Program-made: the position numbers and the translations under genes
Source: Rhodopseudomonas pentothenatexigens
GTDB taxonomy: Bacteria > Pseudomonadota > Alphaproteobacteria > Rhizobiales > Xanthobacteraceae
Length of the DNA stretch: 64,000 nucleotides
Reading direction: 5' to 3'
NCBI RefSeq assembly: GCF_900218015.1
Contig: NZ_UFQQ01000015.1
Span: 84,481 to 148,480 of the forward strand
Shown: in pieces, positions 9,198 to 18,484 of the stretch
Numbering within the stretch: position 1 is the stretch's first letter
Layout: the number at the start of each line of letters is the position of its first letter
The notes under the pieces: generated by a model
Databases searched by the model: none
Seen by the model: the letters and a program-made list of their open reading frames with translations, nothing else
Told to the model about the DNA's origin: nothing

Positions 9198-10751
9198 ATG
9201 ATCCGCCCGCTGCTCACCGTCTCCGCAGGGACTCTGTCGTCACGCTTGTTGGGATTCGTTCGCGACGCGCTGGTCGCGGCGTTGCTCGGCGCCGGCGTGG
9301 TGGCGGATGCGTTCCTGCTGGCGTTTCAGCTCGTCAATGTGACGCGGCGGCTGCTCACCGAAGGCGCGCTCAACGCCGCGCTGGTGCCGGCCTGGCTGAA
9401 AGTGCGCGAACACAACGGTGCTGCCGCGGCCGCAGCGTTCGCCGGGCGGCTGCTCGGCACCATCACGCTGGCGACACTGGCGCTGGCGATCCTGCTCGGC
9501 GTGTTCATGCCGCTGCTGATCGCCATGCTGGCGCCGGGTTTCGTCGGTCAGCCGGCGCTGCTGATGGCAACGCGCGACGCCCGGCTGATGCTGCCGTATC
9601 TGGCGTTCGCCGGGCCGGTCGCGGTGATGATGGGGTTGTTCAACGCGCAGGGCAAAGTCGGCCTCACCGCGTTCTCGCCGCTGCTCTTCAACGTGTCGCT
9701 GATCGTGGTCACCGCGGTGCTGCTGCTCGGCCATGACAACCCCACCACCGCAGCCCTGATCCTGTCGGCCACGGTCGGCGTTGCCGGGCTGCTGCAGCTT
9801 TCGATCCTGGCGATCAACGGCCGCGGCGAACGGCTGGCGACACCGCTGCGGGCGGGGTTCGACGCCGCGATGCGGGCATTCCTTGCCAAGGCGATCCCCG
9901 GCATGGTCGCCAATTCCGGCCCGCAACTATTGATCGTCGCCGGCGCGATCATCGCCTCCGCGCAGCCGGCGGCGGTGTCGTGGCTGTATTTCGCCAACCG
10001 CCTGATCGAACTGCCGCTCGGCATCGTCGGCGTCGCGATGGGCGCGGTGCTGGTGCCGGAACTGTCGCGCGCGGTGCGCGGCGGCGACGCCGCGGCGCTG
10101 TCGGACGCCGCCTCGCGCGGACTGGAACTGGCGGTCGGGGTGGCGCTGCCTGCGACTTTCGGACTGATCGTGCTCGCAGAACCGATCGTGCGGCTGTTGT
10201 TCGAGCATGGCGCGTTCAGCGCCGCGGATTCAGCCGCGACCGCCCAGGCGCTGGCGGTGCTGGCGGCCGGCCTGCCGGCGCAGGTGCTGGCAAAGAACTG
10301 GTCGGCCGCGTTCTTCGCCCGCGAGGACACCCGTACCCCACTGATGGCGACTCTGATCTCGATCGCGGTCGCGCTTGCCACCGCGGTGCTGCTCGGCCGA
10401 CTGTTCGGCGCCGCCGGCGTGGCGGCTGCGATCAGCCTCGGCGCCTGGAGCAACGCAGCTCTGCTGCTGGGGCGCGGCACGCAGCGGTTCGGTATCAGCA
10501 TCGATGCGCCGGCGCGGCGCCGACTGGTGCTGATCGTGCTCGCCGCCGGAACGATGGGCGCCCTGCTGTGGCTGACGGCCGGTCTGGTGCTGACGACGGC
10601 AGCAGGCGCCACTTTGGTCCAAGCCGCGGCGCTGGCTGTGCTGATCGCCGGCGGCCTGATCGTCTATGGCGCAATTTTGATGCTGGCGGGCGTCATTCGC
10701 CCTGCCGGGGCGCTCCGCGCACTGCGGCGGCCACGCGGCTTGCGCGACTAG
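9198..10751 (+). CDS. murJ: Lipid II flippase MurJ (MVF family)
   Basis: 517 residues, dominated by hydrophobic segments consistent with 14 transmembrane helices. The N terminus MIRPLLTVSAGTLSSRLLGF and FRLVN-like stretch (AFQLVNVTRRLLTEGAL), plus the PELSRAV motif in the middle, are MurJ/MviN signatures. It flips the peptidoglycan precursor lipid II across the inner membrane. The ATG at 9198 is chosen to match the family start; the frame is open further upstream through intergenic sequence. The next gene, trpS, follows after 54 bases on the same strand. Confidence 0.93.
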   Translation: MIRPLLTVSAGTLSSRLLGFVRDALVAALLGAGVVADAFLLAFQLVNVTRRLLTEGALNAALVPAWLKVREHNGAAAAAAFAGRLLGTITLATLALAILLGVFMPLLIAMLAPGFVGQPALLMATRDARLMLPYLAFAGPVAVMMGLFNAQGKVGLTAFSPLLFNVSLIVVTAVLLLGHDNPTTAALILSATVGVAGLLQLSILAINGRGERLATPLRAGFDAAMRAFLAKAIPGMVANSGPQLLIVAGAIIASAQPAAVSWLYFANRLIELPLGIVGVAMGAVLVPELSRAVRGGDAAALSDAASRGLELAVGVALPATFGLIVLAEPIVRLLFEHGAFSAADSAATAQALAVLAAGLPAQVLAKNWSAAFFAREDTRTPLMATLISIAVALATAVLLGRLFGAAGVAAAISLGAWSNAALLLGRGTQRFGISIDAPARRRLVLIVLAAGTMGALLWLTAGLVLTTAAGATLVQAAALAVLIAGGLIVYGAILMLAGVIRPAGALRALRRPRGLRD

Positions 10752-10805
10752 CGGAGCTGTGCCACTTCACGGCGCCTTTCCAGACCAAGTGCGGGAATCA
10801 CGATC

Positions 10806-11858
10806 ATGGCCATCACGCAGCGGGTATTCTCCGGCATCCAGCCGACCGGCAATCTGCATCTCGGCAACTACCTCGGCGCGATCGTGAACTTCGTGAAGAT
10901 GCAGGAGACGCACAATTGCGTTTACTGCGTCGTCGACCTGCACGCCATCACCGTCCCAGTCGCGGTCTGGGGCGGACCGGACGAACTGCGCAAGAACATC
11001 CGCGAGGTGACGGCGGCGTTCATCGCGTCCGGCATCGACCCGAAGAAGCAGATCATCTTCAACCAGAGCCAGGTCGCGGAACATTCGGAACTGGCCTGGG
11101 TGCTGAACTGCATCGCGCGGCTCGGCTGGCTGAACCGCATGACCCAGTTCAAAGAAAAGGCCGGCAAGGATCGTGAGAACGTCTCGGTCGGGCTTTACGA
11201 CTATCCGGTGCTGATGGCGGCGGACATTCTGGTGTATCGCGCCACCCACGTTCCGGTCGGCGAGGATCAGAAGCAGCACGTCGAACTGACCCGTGACATC
11301 GCCCAGAAGTTCAACAACGACTTCGCGGCCTCGATCGCGGCGCAGGGCTTTGGCGATGGTTACTTCCCGCTGCCCGAGCCGGTGATCACCGGCCCGGCGA
11401 CCCGGGTGATGAGTCTGCGCGACGGCACCAAGAAGATGTCGAAGTCGGATCCGTCGGACTACTCGCGCATCAACCTGACCGACGATGCCGACGCGATCGC
11501 GCAGAAGATCAAGAAGGCCAAGACCGATCCGGAGCCGCTGCCGAGCGAAGAAAAGGGCCTGGAGGCCCGGCCCGAAGCCGATAACCTGGTCGGCATCTAC
11601 GCAGCGCTCGCCGGTAAGCCCAAGGGCGACATACTGACCGAGTTCGGCGGTGCGCAGTTCTCGTCTTTCAAATCCAGCCTGGTCGATCTCGCCGTCGCCA
11701 AGCTGTCGCCGATCGCCGGCGAGATGAAGCGGCTCTCCGCCGACCACGCTTACGTGGATTCCGTGCTCGCCGACGGCAGCGACCGCGCCCGCGCGATCGC
11801 CGCCGAAACCATGATGGCCGTGAAGGACATCATGGGCATGGTGCGCAAGAAGGGCTGA
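10806..11858 (+). CDS. trpS: Tryptophanyl-tRNA synthetase
   Basis: 350 residues, class I aminoacyl-tRNA synthetase. The HIGH-type motif is in [16 protein letters not shown] and the KMSKS loop in [12 protein letters not shown]; the [15 protein letters not shown] segment is characteristic of TrpRS. It charges tRNA-Trp in the cytosol. The bacterial TrpRS length and all catalytic motifs are intact. It lies downstream of murJ, an order seen in many Rhizobiales, and is followed by a palindromic repeat. Confidence 0.95.
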   Translation: MAITQRVFSGIQPTGNLHLGNYLGAIVNFVKMQETHNCVYCVVDLHAITVPVAVWGGPDELRKNIREVTAAFIASGIDPKKQIIFNQSQVAEHSELAWVLNCIARLGWLNRMTQFKEKAGKDRENVSVGLYDYPVLMAADILVYRATHVPVGEDQKQHVELTRDIAQKFNNDFAASIAAQGFGDGYFPLPEPVITGPATRVMSLRDGTKKMSKSDPSDYSRINLTDDADAIAQKIKKAKTDPEPLPSEEKGLEARPEADNLVGIYAALAGKPKGDILTEFGGAQFSSFKSSLVDLAVAKLSPIAGEMKRLSADHAYVDSVLADGSDRARAIAAETMMAVKDIMGMVRKKG

Positions 11859-11874
11859 GGCTTCGCACGCTCCC

Positions 11875-11962
11875 GTCATGGCCGGGCTCGACCCGGCCAT
11901 CCATCTTCTTCAAAGGACTCTTGCAAGATTGGATGGATGCGCGGGTCAAGCCCGCGCATGAC
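11875..11962. repeat. Dispersed GTCATG...CATGAC palindromic repeat (88 bp)
   Basis: The left half has GTCATGGCCGGGCTCGACC then CGGCCATCCATC, and the right half is GGATGGATGCGCGGGTCAAG then CCCGCGCATGAC. The outer ends are inverted and the inner CCATCCATC/GATGGATG segments pair as well, so the transcript could fold into a three-way structure. It sits 17 bases after the trpS stop and may act as an mRNA 3' end. Confidence 0.8.
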
Positions 11963-12056
11963 GGCTTTGCCTGTGGCGGCACCTTGTCCTCCCCGCTGTC
12001 GCCATGGCAGCATGACGTGTTGGCGCGGGCGCGCGCGTGGGAACCCGGGGGCACCA

Positions 12057-12551
12057 TTGAGCAGCCAGCGACGGAGCTACGAATCCGGCCACAAGCCGAA
12101 ATGTCTGGTGATCGTCGACGACACCGCCGAATGGGATCGCGCGGTGTATTACGGCAGCCGCTGGGCGGTGCGGGTCGGCGGCGGCGTGGTGATGCTGCGG
12201 GTGATCGAGATCCTCGACAAGAATCAGCAATGGCTCGGCGTCGCCGACGTGATGCGCGCCGAAGCGATCGAGACCGCCGAGCTTGCGCTCGACCGGGCCT
12301 CGGGCCGCGCCAACGGCGTCGCCGGGATCACGCCGGAGCGGGTGATCCGCGAGGGCGACACCATTGCCCAGGTGCGTAAAGTGATCGAGCAGGACGTCGA
12401 CATCGTCATGCTGGTGCTCGCCGCCAGCGACGGGCCCGAAGGCCCCGGTCCGATCGTGTCGGCGATGGTGCGCCATCTCGGCACGTTTCCGGTGCCGGTG
12501 ATGATGGTGGCGTCCAACCTGACCGACGACGACATCGACGCGCTCGCATGA
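12057..12551 (+). CDS. Universal stress protein (UspA family)
   Basis: 164 residues from a TTG at 12057 preceded by GGGGG about 5 bases away; an ATG at 12012 (179 residues) is the alternative. The single Usp domain starts PKCLVIVDDTAEWDRAVYYGSRWA and ends HLGTFPVPVMMVASNLTDDD. The usual ATP-binding G-2x-G-9x-G-S/T motif is not clear (GPEGPGPIVSAMVRHL is in its place), so it may be a non-nucleotide-binding member. It lies before the Nfu gene. Function in stress response is inferred from family only. Confidence 0.75.
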   Translation: MSSQRRSYESGHKPKCLVIVDDTAEWDRAVYYGSRWAVRVGGGVVMLRVIEILDKNQQWLGVADVMRAEAIETAELALDRASGRANGVAGITPERVIREGDTIAQVRKVIEQDVDIVMLVLAASDGPEGPGPIVSAMVRHLGTFPVPVMMVASNLTDDDIDALA

Positions 12552-12620
12552 GCGAGCCGCCGCCCTCGAAAACGTGAGCGTTGTCAGAGACCTTCGGCGT
12601 CCTCCGGAAGACGCCGCGGG

Positions 12621-12648
12621 TTGACCGTGCGTTTTCGGGGGCTATTTG
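12621..12648 (+). promoter_or_regulatory. Possible sigma-70 promoter of the Nfu gene
   Basis: TTGACC at 12621-12626 and TATTTG at 12643-12648 are separated by 16 bases. They lie about 50 bases before the Nfu ATG. A weak match by eye. Confidence 0.3.
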
Positions 12649-12700
12649 CTAGGAGACACCCTGCGCACCGGCCTTGAACCGGCGACGATGGAGATATTCG

Positions 12701-13267
12701 ATGTTCATTCAGACCGAACCGACCCCCAATCCGGCCACGTTGAAGTTCATTCCCGGCCGCACCGTGCTCGACAGCGGGACGCTGGAATTCACCGGCCCGG
12801 CCGAAGCGGCGCGCTCGCCGCTCGCGGCGCGGCTGTTCGATATCGACGGCGTCAGCGGGGTGTTCTACGGCACCGACTTCGTCACCGTCACCAAGGACAA
12901 GGGCGAGTGGCAACATCTTAAGCCCGCGATCCTCGGCGCCATCATGGAGCACTACATGTCGGGGGCGCCGATCCTGGCCGACGGCAAGTCGGACGGCGAC
13001 GACGGCGACGATGACGAGTTCTTCGCCGACGACGATGCCGAGACGGTCGAGATCATCAAGGATCTGATCGAGACGCGGGTGCGCCCGGCGGTCGCCAATG
13101 ACGGCGGCGATATCACCTTCCGCGGCTTCAAGGACGGCATCGTCTATCTCAACATGCGCGGCGCCTGCGCCGGCTGCCCGTCATCGACCGCCACGTTGCA
13201 GCACGGCATCCAGAACCTGTTGAAGCACTTCGTGCCCGAGGTGGTCGAGGTTCGCCCGGTGACCTGA
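12701..13267 (+). CDS. Nfu-type iron-sulfur cluster carrier (NifU C-terminal domain)
   Basis: 188 residues. An N-terminal Nfu_N domain (MFIQTEPTPNPATLKFIPG) is joined by an acidic Asp/Glu-rich linker (about residues 87-105) to a NifU-like domain with the cluster-binding pair C-A-G-C in NMRGACAGCPSS. Such proteins receive and deliver 4Fe-4S clusters to apoproteins in the cytosol. The ATG is chosen for the conserved N terminus; the frame extends 27 bases upstream. Downstream lies miaB, a radical-SAM 4Fe-4S enzyme, but not adjacent. The family is housekeeping in alphaproteobacteria and not specific for nitrogenase. Confidence 0.9.
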   Translation: MFIQTEPTPNPATLKFIPGRTVLDSGTLEFTGPAEAARSPLAARLFDIDGVSGVFYGTDFVTVTKDKGEWQHLKPAILGAIMEHYMSGAPILADGKSDGDDGDDDEFFADDDAETVEIIKDLIETRVRPAVANDGGDITFRGFKDGIVYLNMRGACAGCPSSTATLQHGIQNLLKHFVPEVVEVRPVT

Positions 13268-13400
13268 GGCGCGACTGCCTCTCTGCCAGGCACGCATCGA
13301 AACTAGGCATGGCGCACGCGCCACGCCGCCTCCTTCGAACAGCCGTCGACCGGTTCGCCGGGACATGACGCAAGCACCGCACTGCTGATATGCTATCAAG

Positions 13401-14096
13401 ATGCTGATCCTCGCCATCGACACCGCCCTCGATGCCTGCGCTGCGGCGGTGCTGGACACCGACGCCAACCGGCTGCTCGCCGGCGAATCGCAGGCGATGC
13501 AGCGCGGCCATGCCGAAGCCCTGATGCCGCTGCTCGGCCGGGTGATGGATGCCTCCGGAATCGGCTTCCTCGACATCGACCGCATCGCAGTAACCACCGG
13601 CCCTGGTAGTTTCACGGGGCTGCGGGTCGGGCTATCGGCCGCCCGCGGCATTGCGCTCGCCGCCGCCAAGCCGGTCGTCGGGCTGACCACGCTGTCGGCC
13701 TTCGCGGCGCCGCTGGTCAGCGAAACCGACGAGACACCGATCCTGTCGGCGATCGATGCGCGTCACGACCACGTCTACTATCAGCTCGTCAGCGGCAACG
13801 GCACGATGATCGTGCGGCCGCGGGTGGCGCCGATCGCCGAAGCGCTGGAAGCTGCGCGCTATGGCGCGCTGCGTCTGGTCGGCAACGCGGCGCAGCTCGT
13901 CGCCGAGCGCTGGCCAGCTATGACGCCGCCCCCGCTCGCGGTCGATCAGCGGCCCGCCCCGGATATCGGCTGGTTGGCCTGGCTCGGGGCAGCGGCAACG
14001 CCGGAGGCCGCGCCCGCCAAACCGTTCTATCTGCGGCCGCCGGATGCCAAGCCCAAGATCGATCCGATCGCTCAATCGGCGCAGCCCGCCGCATGA
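13401..14096 (+). CDS. tsaB: tRNA N6-threonylcarbamoyladenosine synthesis protein TsaB
   Basis: 231 residues of the ASKHA/actin-like fold. It starts MLILAIDTALDACAAAVLD and contains the hallmark TTGPGSFTGLRVGLSAARGIA. TsaB partners with TsaD and TsaE to make the t6A37 modification of tRNAs reading ANN codons; it is the non-catalytic scaffold. The rimI gene follows 22 bases after the stop, the common tsaB-rimI order. No obvious ribosome site precedes the ATG. Confidence 0.92.
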   Translation: MLILAIDTALDACAAAVLDTDANRLLAGESQAMQRGHAEALMPLLGRVMDASGIGFLDIDRIAVTTGPGSFTGLRVGLSAARGIALAAAKPVVGLTTLSAFAAPLVSETDETPILSAIDARHDHVYYQLVSGNGTMIVRPRVAPIAEALEAARYGALRLVGNAAQLVAERWPAMTPPPLAVDQRPAPDIGWLAWLGAAATPEAAPAKPFYLRPPDAKPKIDPIAQSAQPAA

Positions 14097-14118
14097 TGCG
14101 CTGCCGTATGTGCCATCA

Positions 14119-14604
14119 ATGATGACTTGGCTGGCCGAATTCTGGGGCTACGCCGACGCCGTGGTCGAGCCGGCGACGCTGCGCGACGCCCCGAAGCTCG
14201 CCGAGTTGCATGCCGCGTCGTTTCATCGCGGCTGGGACGAGCAGGAACTCGCCGACCTGCTCAGCGAGCGTAACACCCTGGTGCACCGACTAAGGGTCGG
14301 CAGGCGAATCATCGGCTTTGTTGCGTCGCGGATCGGCGCGGACGAAGCCGAAATCCTGTCTATTGCGGTCGCCGCCTCGTATCGCGGTCGCGGTCTGTCA
14401 CGTGAAATGCTGCTCACTCACCTCGGCCATCTCGCCGGCCGTGGTGTCGCCACGGCGTTTCTCGAAGTGGAAGAGAACAACCAGCCGGCCCGACGACTCT
14501 ACGATCGTACCGGCTTTCAGGTGGTGGGGCGGCGCGAGCGCTACTACCGACAGCCGAACGGGGAACAATTGAACGCATTGATAATGCGTCGCGACTTGTC
14601 CTGA
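14119..14604 (+). CDS. rimI: Ribosomal protein S18-alanine N-acetyltransferase RimI (GNAT)
   Basis: 161 residues. The acetyl-CoA-binding loop is in VAASYRGRGLSREMLL (R-x-x-G-x-G/A type), followed by FLEVEENNQPARRLYDRTGF, the RimI signature. It acetylates the N terminus of ribosomal protein S18 or related substrates. The ATG at 14119 is taken; an upstream GTG at 14110 is also in frame. It forms an operon with tsaB. A perfect 7-base dyad (14573-14589) is embedded in its last codons ahead of the Fur-family gene. Confidence 0.88.
   Translation: MMTWLAEFWGYADAVVEPATLRDAPKLAELHAASFHRGWDEQELADLLSERNTLVHRLRVGRRIIGFVASRIGADEAEILSIAVAASYRGRGLSREMLLTHLGHLAGRGVATAFLEVEENNQPARRLYDRTGFQVVGRRERYYRQPNGEQLNALIMRRDLS
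14573..14589. promoter_or_regulatory. Dyad upstream of the Mur/Fur gene
   Basis: ACGCATT-GAT-AATGCGT is a perfect 7-3-7 palindrome lying inside the last codons of rimI, about 80 bases upstream of the mur start. An AT-rich dyad like this could be an operator for autoregulation. Overlap with coding sequence lowers the weight. Confidence 0.35.
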
Positions 14605-14666
14605 TCGTCCCGCGGTGGCAGAACAATGCCTAAGAATGTCATTCACCAGCAAACGCGTTGACGCCG

Positions 14667-15098
14667 ATGTCAGAACCCAAGGCAACCGAAATCGAAGCCC
14701 GCTGTGCCGCCACCGGCATGCGCATGACGGAGCAGCGCCGCGTCATCGCACGTGTTCTCGCGGAGTCGCAGGATCACCCCGACGTCGAGGAGCTGTACAC
14801 GCGCTGCGTCGCGATCGATGACAAGATCTCGATCTCGACGGTGTACCGAACCGTGAAGCTGTTTGAGGACGCCGGCATCATCGAGCGCCACGACTTCCGT
14901 GAAGGCCGCGCCCGCTACGAGCAGATGCGCGACAGCCACCACGACCATCTGATCAACCTGCGCGACGGCAAGGTGATCGAATTCACCAACGAAGAGATCG
15001 AGAAGCTGCAGGCGGAGATCGCCCGCCGGCTCGGCTACAAGCTGGTCGATCATCGGCTCGAGTTGTATTGCGTACCGCTCGAAGACGAAAAGTCCTGA
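14667..15098 (+). CDS. mur: Fur-family metalloregulator, Mur (manganese) type
   Basis: 143 residues from the ATG at 14667 (a TTG at 14658 is in frame). The winged-helix domain includes MRMTEQRRVIARVLAES and KISISTVYRTVKLFEDAGI. The metal site includes HHDH in DSHHDHLINLRDG, where canonical Fur proteins have Cys pairs (for example CLDCG); here they are absent. The overall sequence closely follows rhizobial Mur proteins, which repress manganese uptake genes. It may regulate Mn, Fe or both. A second Fur-superfamily member, Irr, is at 33075-33566, the usual pair in this group. Confidence 0.88.
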   Translation: MSEPKATEIEARCAATGMRMTEQRRVIARVLAESQDHPDVEELYTRCVAIDDKISISTVYRTVKLFEDAGIIERHDFREGRARYEQMRDSHHDHLINLRDGKVIEFTNEEIEKLQAEIARRLGYKLVDHRLELYCVPLEDEKS

Positions 15099-15159
15099 GC
15101 CGCAGCCGCTCCTGCCGCCACCGATCCGCCGCGAGCCGTCCCGCTCGCGGCGTTGTTAG

Positions 15160-15870
15160 TTGGACTCCAAGCCGGCCGCGGATGTGACCTTCGAGCTCGT
15201 CATCTTCGATTGCGACGGCGTTCTGGTCGACAGCGAACTGATTTCCTGCCGCGTCCATGCCGAGACACTGACGCGCTTCGGCTATCCGATCACCACCGAG
15301 CAGGTCGCCGCGCGCTTTCTGGGCCGCTCGGGCCGCGAGGCGCGACGCGAAATCGAAGCCGAGCTCGGCCGGCGGTTCGCCGACGATCTCGAAACCCAAT
15401 TGCTCGAAGATCTGCTGCGCAGCTTCGCCGGCACGCTGCAGCCGATTCCATTCGTGGCCGATGCGCTCGACTCGTTGAATCGGCCATTCTGCGTCGCGTC
15501 GAGCGGCACGCTGGACCGTATCAGGGTGGCGCTGACTCATGCCGGGCTGCTCGACCGGTTCGCACCGAATCTGTTCTCGGCCGAGCAGGTCGCTCACGGA
15601 AAACCGGCCCCCGACCTTTTTCTGTACGCTGCAGCACGGATGGGCACTGCACCGGAGCGCTGCATCGTGATCGAAGACAGCGTGCCGGGAGTGACGGGGG
15701 CGGTGGCGGCGGGAATGACCGTGCTCGGTTTTCACGGCGGCAGCCATTGCGATCCTCAGGTCGCCACGCGGCTGCGCAGCGCCGGCGCCCTCCGGTGCTT
15801 CGCCGATATGCGGCAATTAACTGAAATCATTGGCGAAATACATGAATCGACGGCGTCACCAGAGAGTTGA
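15160..15870 (+). CDS. HAD-superfamily hydrolase (phosphoglycolate phosphatase-like)
   Basis: 236 residues from a TTG start. Motif I is IFDCDGVLVDSE (nucleophile and acid Asp), motif II is CVASSGTLDRI, motif III includes HGKPAPDLFLYAA, and motif IV is CIVIEDSVPGVTGAVAAGM. The cap domain between motif I and II is subclass IA type. It hydrolyses a small phosphate ester such as phosphoglycolate or a sugar phosphate, but the substrate cannot be read from sequence. It lies 61 bases after mur and upstream of miaB on the same strand. Confidence 0.87.
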   Translation: MDSKPAADVTFELVIFDCDGVLVDSELISCRVHAETLTRFGYPITTEQVAARFLGRSGREARREIEAELGRRFADDLETQLLEDLLRSFAGTLQPIPFVADALDSLNRPFCVASSGTLDRIRVALTHAGLLDRFAPNLFSAEQVAHGKPAPDLFLYAAARMGTAPERCIVIEDSVPGVTGAVAAGMTVLGFHGGSHCDPQVATRLRSAGALRCFADMRQLTEIIGEIHESTASPES

Positions 15871-15959
15871 CCGGGCGCCGGCTGGATTTCGGCGGGTTTC
15901 GCCTATAAGTCAGCAGCGCGCGCCAGACGCGCATTTTTTGTTCCGGGCTCCCGCACACG

Positions 15960-17351
15960 ATGTCTCCGCCGCGCAAGCTGCACATCAAGTCATACGGCTG
16001 TCAGATGAATGTCTACGATGCCCAGCGCATGGTGGATGCGCTGACGCCGGAAGGCTTCGTCGAGACGGCGAACGTGGACGATGCCGATCTGGTGATCCTG
16101 AACACCTGCCACATTCGCGAAAAGGCGTCCGAGAAGGTCTATTCCGAGCTCGGCCGGCTGCGCGTCGCCCGCGACGAGGCTGCCAGCCACGGCCGGCGGA
16201 TGCAGATTGCGGTCGCGGGCTGCGTGGCGCAGGCGGAGGGCGAGGAGATCATCCGCCGTGCGCCGGTAGTCGACGTCGTGGTGGGCCCGCAGAGCTATCA
16301 TAACCTGCCGCAATTGCTGGCGCGGGCGGACCGCGACGGCCGCGCGCTGGAGACCGAGTTCCCGATCGACGACAAATTCGGCGTGCTGCCGCAACCGGCA
16401 CCGGACGCCATCCGCGCCCGCGGAATTTCGGCATTCGTCACTGCCCAGGAAGGCTGCGACAAATTCTGCACCTTCTGCGTGGTGCCCTACACCCGCGGCG
16501 CCGAGATGTCGCGTCCGGTGGCGGCGATCGTCGAGGACGTCAAACGGCTCGCCGAGAACGGCGTCCGCGAAATCACGCTGATCGGTCAGAACGTCAATGC
16601 TTATCACGGCGACGGGCCGGACGGGCGCGCCTGGTCGCTCGGGCGCCTGGTGCGGCGACTGGCCGAGATTCCGGGGATCGTCCGGCTGCGCTACTCGACC
16701 AGCCATCCGAACGACGTCGACGAGGACCTGCTCGCCGCGCACCGGGATCTGCCGGCACTGATGCCGTTCGTGCATCTGCCGGTGCAGTCCGGCTCGGACC
16801 GGATCCTGGCGGCGATGAACCGCAAGCACACCGCCGACGATTATCGCCGCGTGATCGACCGGTTCCGGTCTGCTTCCGCAGTGATCGCTTTCTCGTCGGA
16901 CTTCATCGTCGGTTTCCCGGGTGAAACCGAACGCGATTTTTCCGCGACTCTCGCGCTTGTCGCACAAATCGGCTACGCTGGGGCGTATTCGTTCAAATAC
17001 TCCCCGCGGCCCGGCACGCCCGCGGCGGACATGCCGGAGATGGTGCCTGCAGCGGTCATGGACGAGCGGTTGGAGCGGCTCCAGCAATTGATCGACCAGC
17101 AGCAATCGGCCTTCAACAAGGCCGCGATCGGCCGGACCGTGGAGGTCCTGTTCGAGCGCGCCGGCCGCAAGCCCGGCCAGATCGTCGGCCGCACCGCTTA
17201 TCTGCAGCCCGCCCATGTGATGGCGCCCGACAGCATCATCGGACAGGTGCTGCCGGTCCGCGTCGACAGCCTCGAACGCTACAGCCTGCTCGGCGAACTC
17301 GCATCCGCAACCTCCCGGCCGGCCGATGCGATGGCCGCCACAGGAGCCTGA
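15960..17351 (+). CDS. miaB: tRNA-2-methylthio-N6-dimethylallyladenosine synthase MiaB
   Basis: 463 residues with the three methylthiotransferase domains. The N-terminal UPF0004 domain holds three Cys for an auxiliary cluster ([23 protein letters not shown]). The radical-SAM core has C-x3-C-x2-C in [22 protein letters not shown] domain closes the protein ([18 protein letters not shown]). It adds the ms2 group to i6A37 of tRNAs. It heads the operon miaB-phoH-ybeY-corC-lnt, all on the plus strand with gaps of a few bases or overlaps. Confidence 0.95.
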   Translation: MSPPRKLHIKSYGCQMNVYDAQRMVDALTPEGFVETANVDDADLVILNTCHIREKASEKVYSELGRLRVARDEAASHGRRMQIAVAGCVAQAEGEEIIRRAPVVDVVVGPQSYHNLPQLLARADRDGRALETEFPIDDKFGVLPQPAPDAIRARGISAFVTAQEGCDKFCTFCVVPYTRGAEMSRPVAAIVEDVKRLAENGVREITLIGQNVNAYHGDGPDGRAWSLGRLVRRLAEIPGIVRLRYSTSHPNDVDEDLLAAHRDLPALMPFVHLPVQSGSDRILAAMNRKHTADDYRRVIDRFRSASAVIAFSSDFIVGFPGETERDFSATLALVAQIGYAGAYSFKYSPRPGTPAADMPEMVPAAVMDERLERLQQLIDQQQSAFNKAAIGRTVEVLFERAGRKPGQIVGRTAYLQPAHVMAPDSIIGQVLPVRVDSLERYSLLGELASATSRPADAMAATGA

Positions 17352-17357
17352 GCCCCC

Positions 17358-18416
17358 TTGGTCAAAAGCGCACCGGAATCGTCTTCGTTCGTTTCCCGCC
17401 GCAAACCCGATCGCGACAGCTTGAACCCGCCTGAAACCCAGGTCGTCATCGATTTCGACGACAACCGTGCCGCCTCCGCTCTGGTCGGTCCCTACGGCCA
17501 GAACCTCGCTCAGATCGAGCGCAGGCTCAGCGTGGTGGTGGATTCGCGCGGCAACCACATCACCATCGGCGGCTCGCGCGAGGGCTGCGACGCAGCGCGG
17601 CGCGTGCTGGAAACGCTGTATGCCCAGGCAGTGTCGGGCCACGATCTGGTGCAGGGCGACGTCGAAGGCGCGATCCGCGCCGTGATCGCCCAGGGCTCGC
17701 TGTTCGAATTCGACACCAAGCAGCCGTCTGCCACCGCGTTCGAGGCGATCAACCTGCGCAAGCGCCCGGTCCGCGCCCGCACCGCCGCGCAGGACTCCTA
17801 CATCCGCGCGCTGAAGCGCCACGAGCTGGTGTTTGGCGTCGGCCCGGCCGGCACCGGCAAGACCTGGCTGGCGGTGGCGCATGCGGCGCAGCTGTTCGAG
17901 CGCAAGGAAGTCGACCGCATCATCCTGTCGCGGCCCGCGGTCGAAGCCGGCGAACGGCTCGGCTTTCTGCCCGGCGATCTGCGCGAGAAGGTCGATCCTT
18001 ACTTACGGCCGATCTACGACGCGCTGTACGATCTGATGGATGCGCGAATCGTCGAACGCGCGCTGCAGTCCGGCGAAATCGAGATCGCGCCGCTGGCGTT
18101 CATGCGCGGCCGCACCCTGACCAATGCGGCGATCATCCTCGACGAGGCGCAGAACACCACGTCGATGCAGATGAAAATGTTTCTCACCAGGCTCGGCGAG
18201 AACAGCCGGATGATCATCACCGGCGATCCCAGCCAGGTCGACCTGCCGAACGGCCAGACTTCCGGGCTGTCCGAAGCGGTCCGGCTGTTGTCCGGGGTCG
18301 AAGGCATTGCCCAGGTACAGTTCAGAGCCGAGGATGTGATCCGCCACGAACTGGTTGCGCGGATCGTCGCCGCCTACGAAGGAGCGCCGCAACCGCCGGC
18401 GAATGGTAAGTCGTGA
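17358..18416 (+). CDS. PhoH-family P-loop ATPase (YbeZ-like)
   Basis: 352 residues from TTG at 17358, six bases after the miaB stop. An N-terminal KH-like segment (LVGPYGQNLAQIERRLSV) precedes the PhoH NTPase: Walker A is GPAGTGKTWLAVAHA, Walker B is AAIILDEAQNTT, and the sensor region is MIITGDPSQVDLPNGQTSG. In E. coli the orthologue YbeZ works with YbeY in rRNA and ribosome quality control; the adjacency with ybeY here agrees. The N terminus begins with a low-complexity basic stretch of about 30 residues. Confidence 0.92.
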   Translation: MVKSAPESSSFVSRRKPDRDSLNPPETQVVIDFDDNRAASALVGPYGQNLAQIERRLSVVVDSRGNHITIGGSREGCDAARRVLETLYAQAVSGHDLVQGDVEGAIRAVIAQGSLFEFDTKQPSATAFEAINLRKRPVRARTAAQDSYIRALKRHELVFGVGPAGTGKTWLAVAHAAQLFERKEVDRIILSRPAVEAGERLGFLPGDLREKVDPYLRPIYDALYDLMDARIVERALQSGEIEIAPLAFMRGRTLTNAAIILDEAQNTTSMQMKMFLTRLGENSRMIITGDPSQVDLPNGQTSGLSEAVRLLSGVEGIAQVQFRAEDVIRHELVARIVAAYEGAPQPPANGKS

Positions 18417-18484
18417 TGTCGCAGCCCCGCCCTGGGCGTCGCCCTGATTGCAACGGGGCGGCCCCAGGAAGTAATTTTGCTCCG

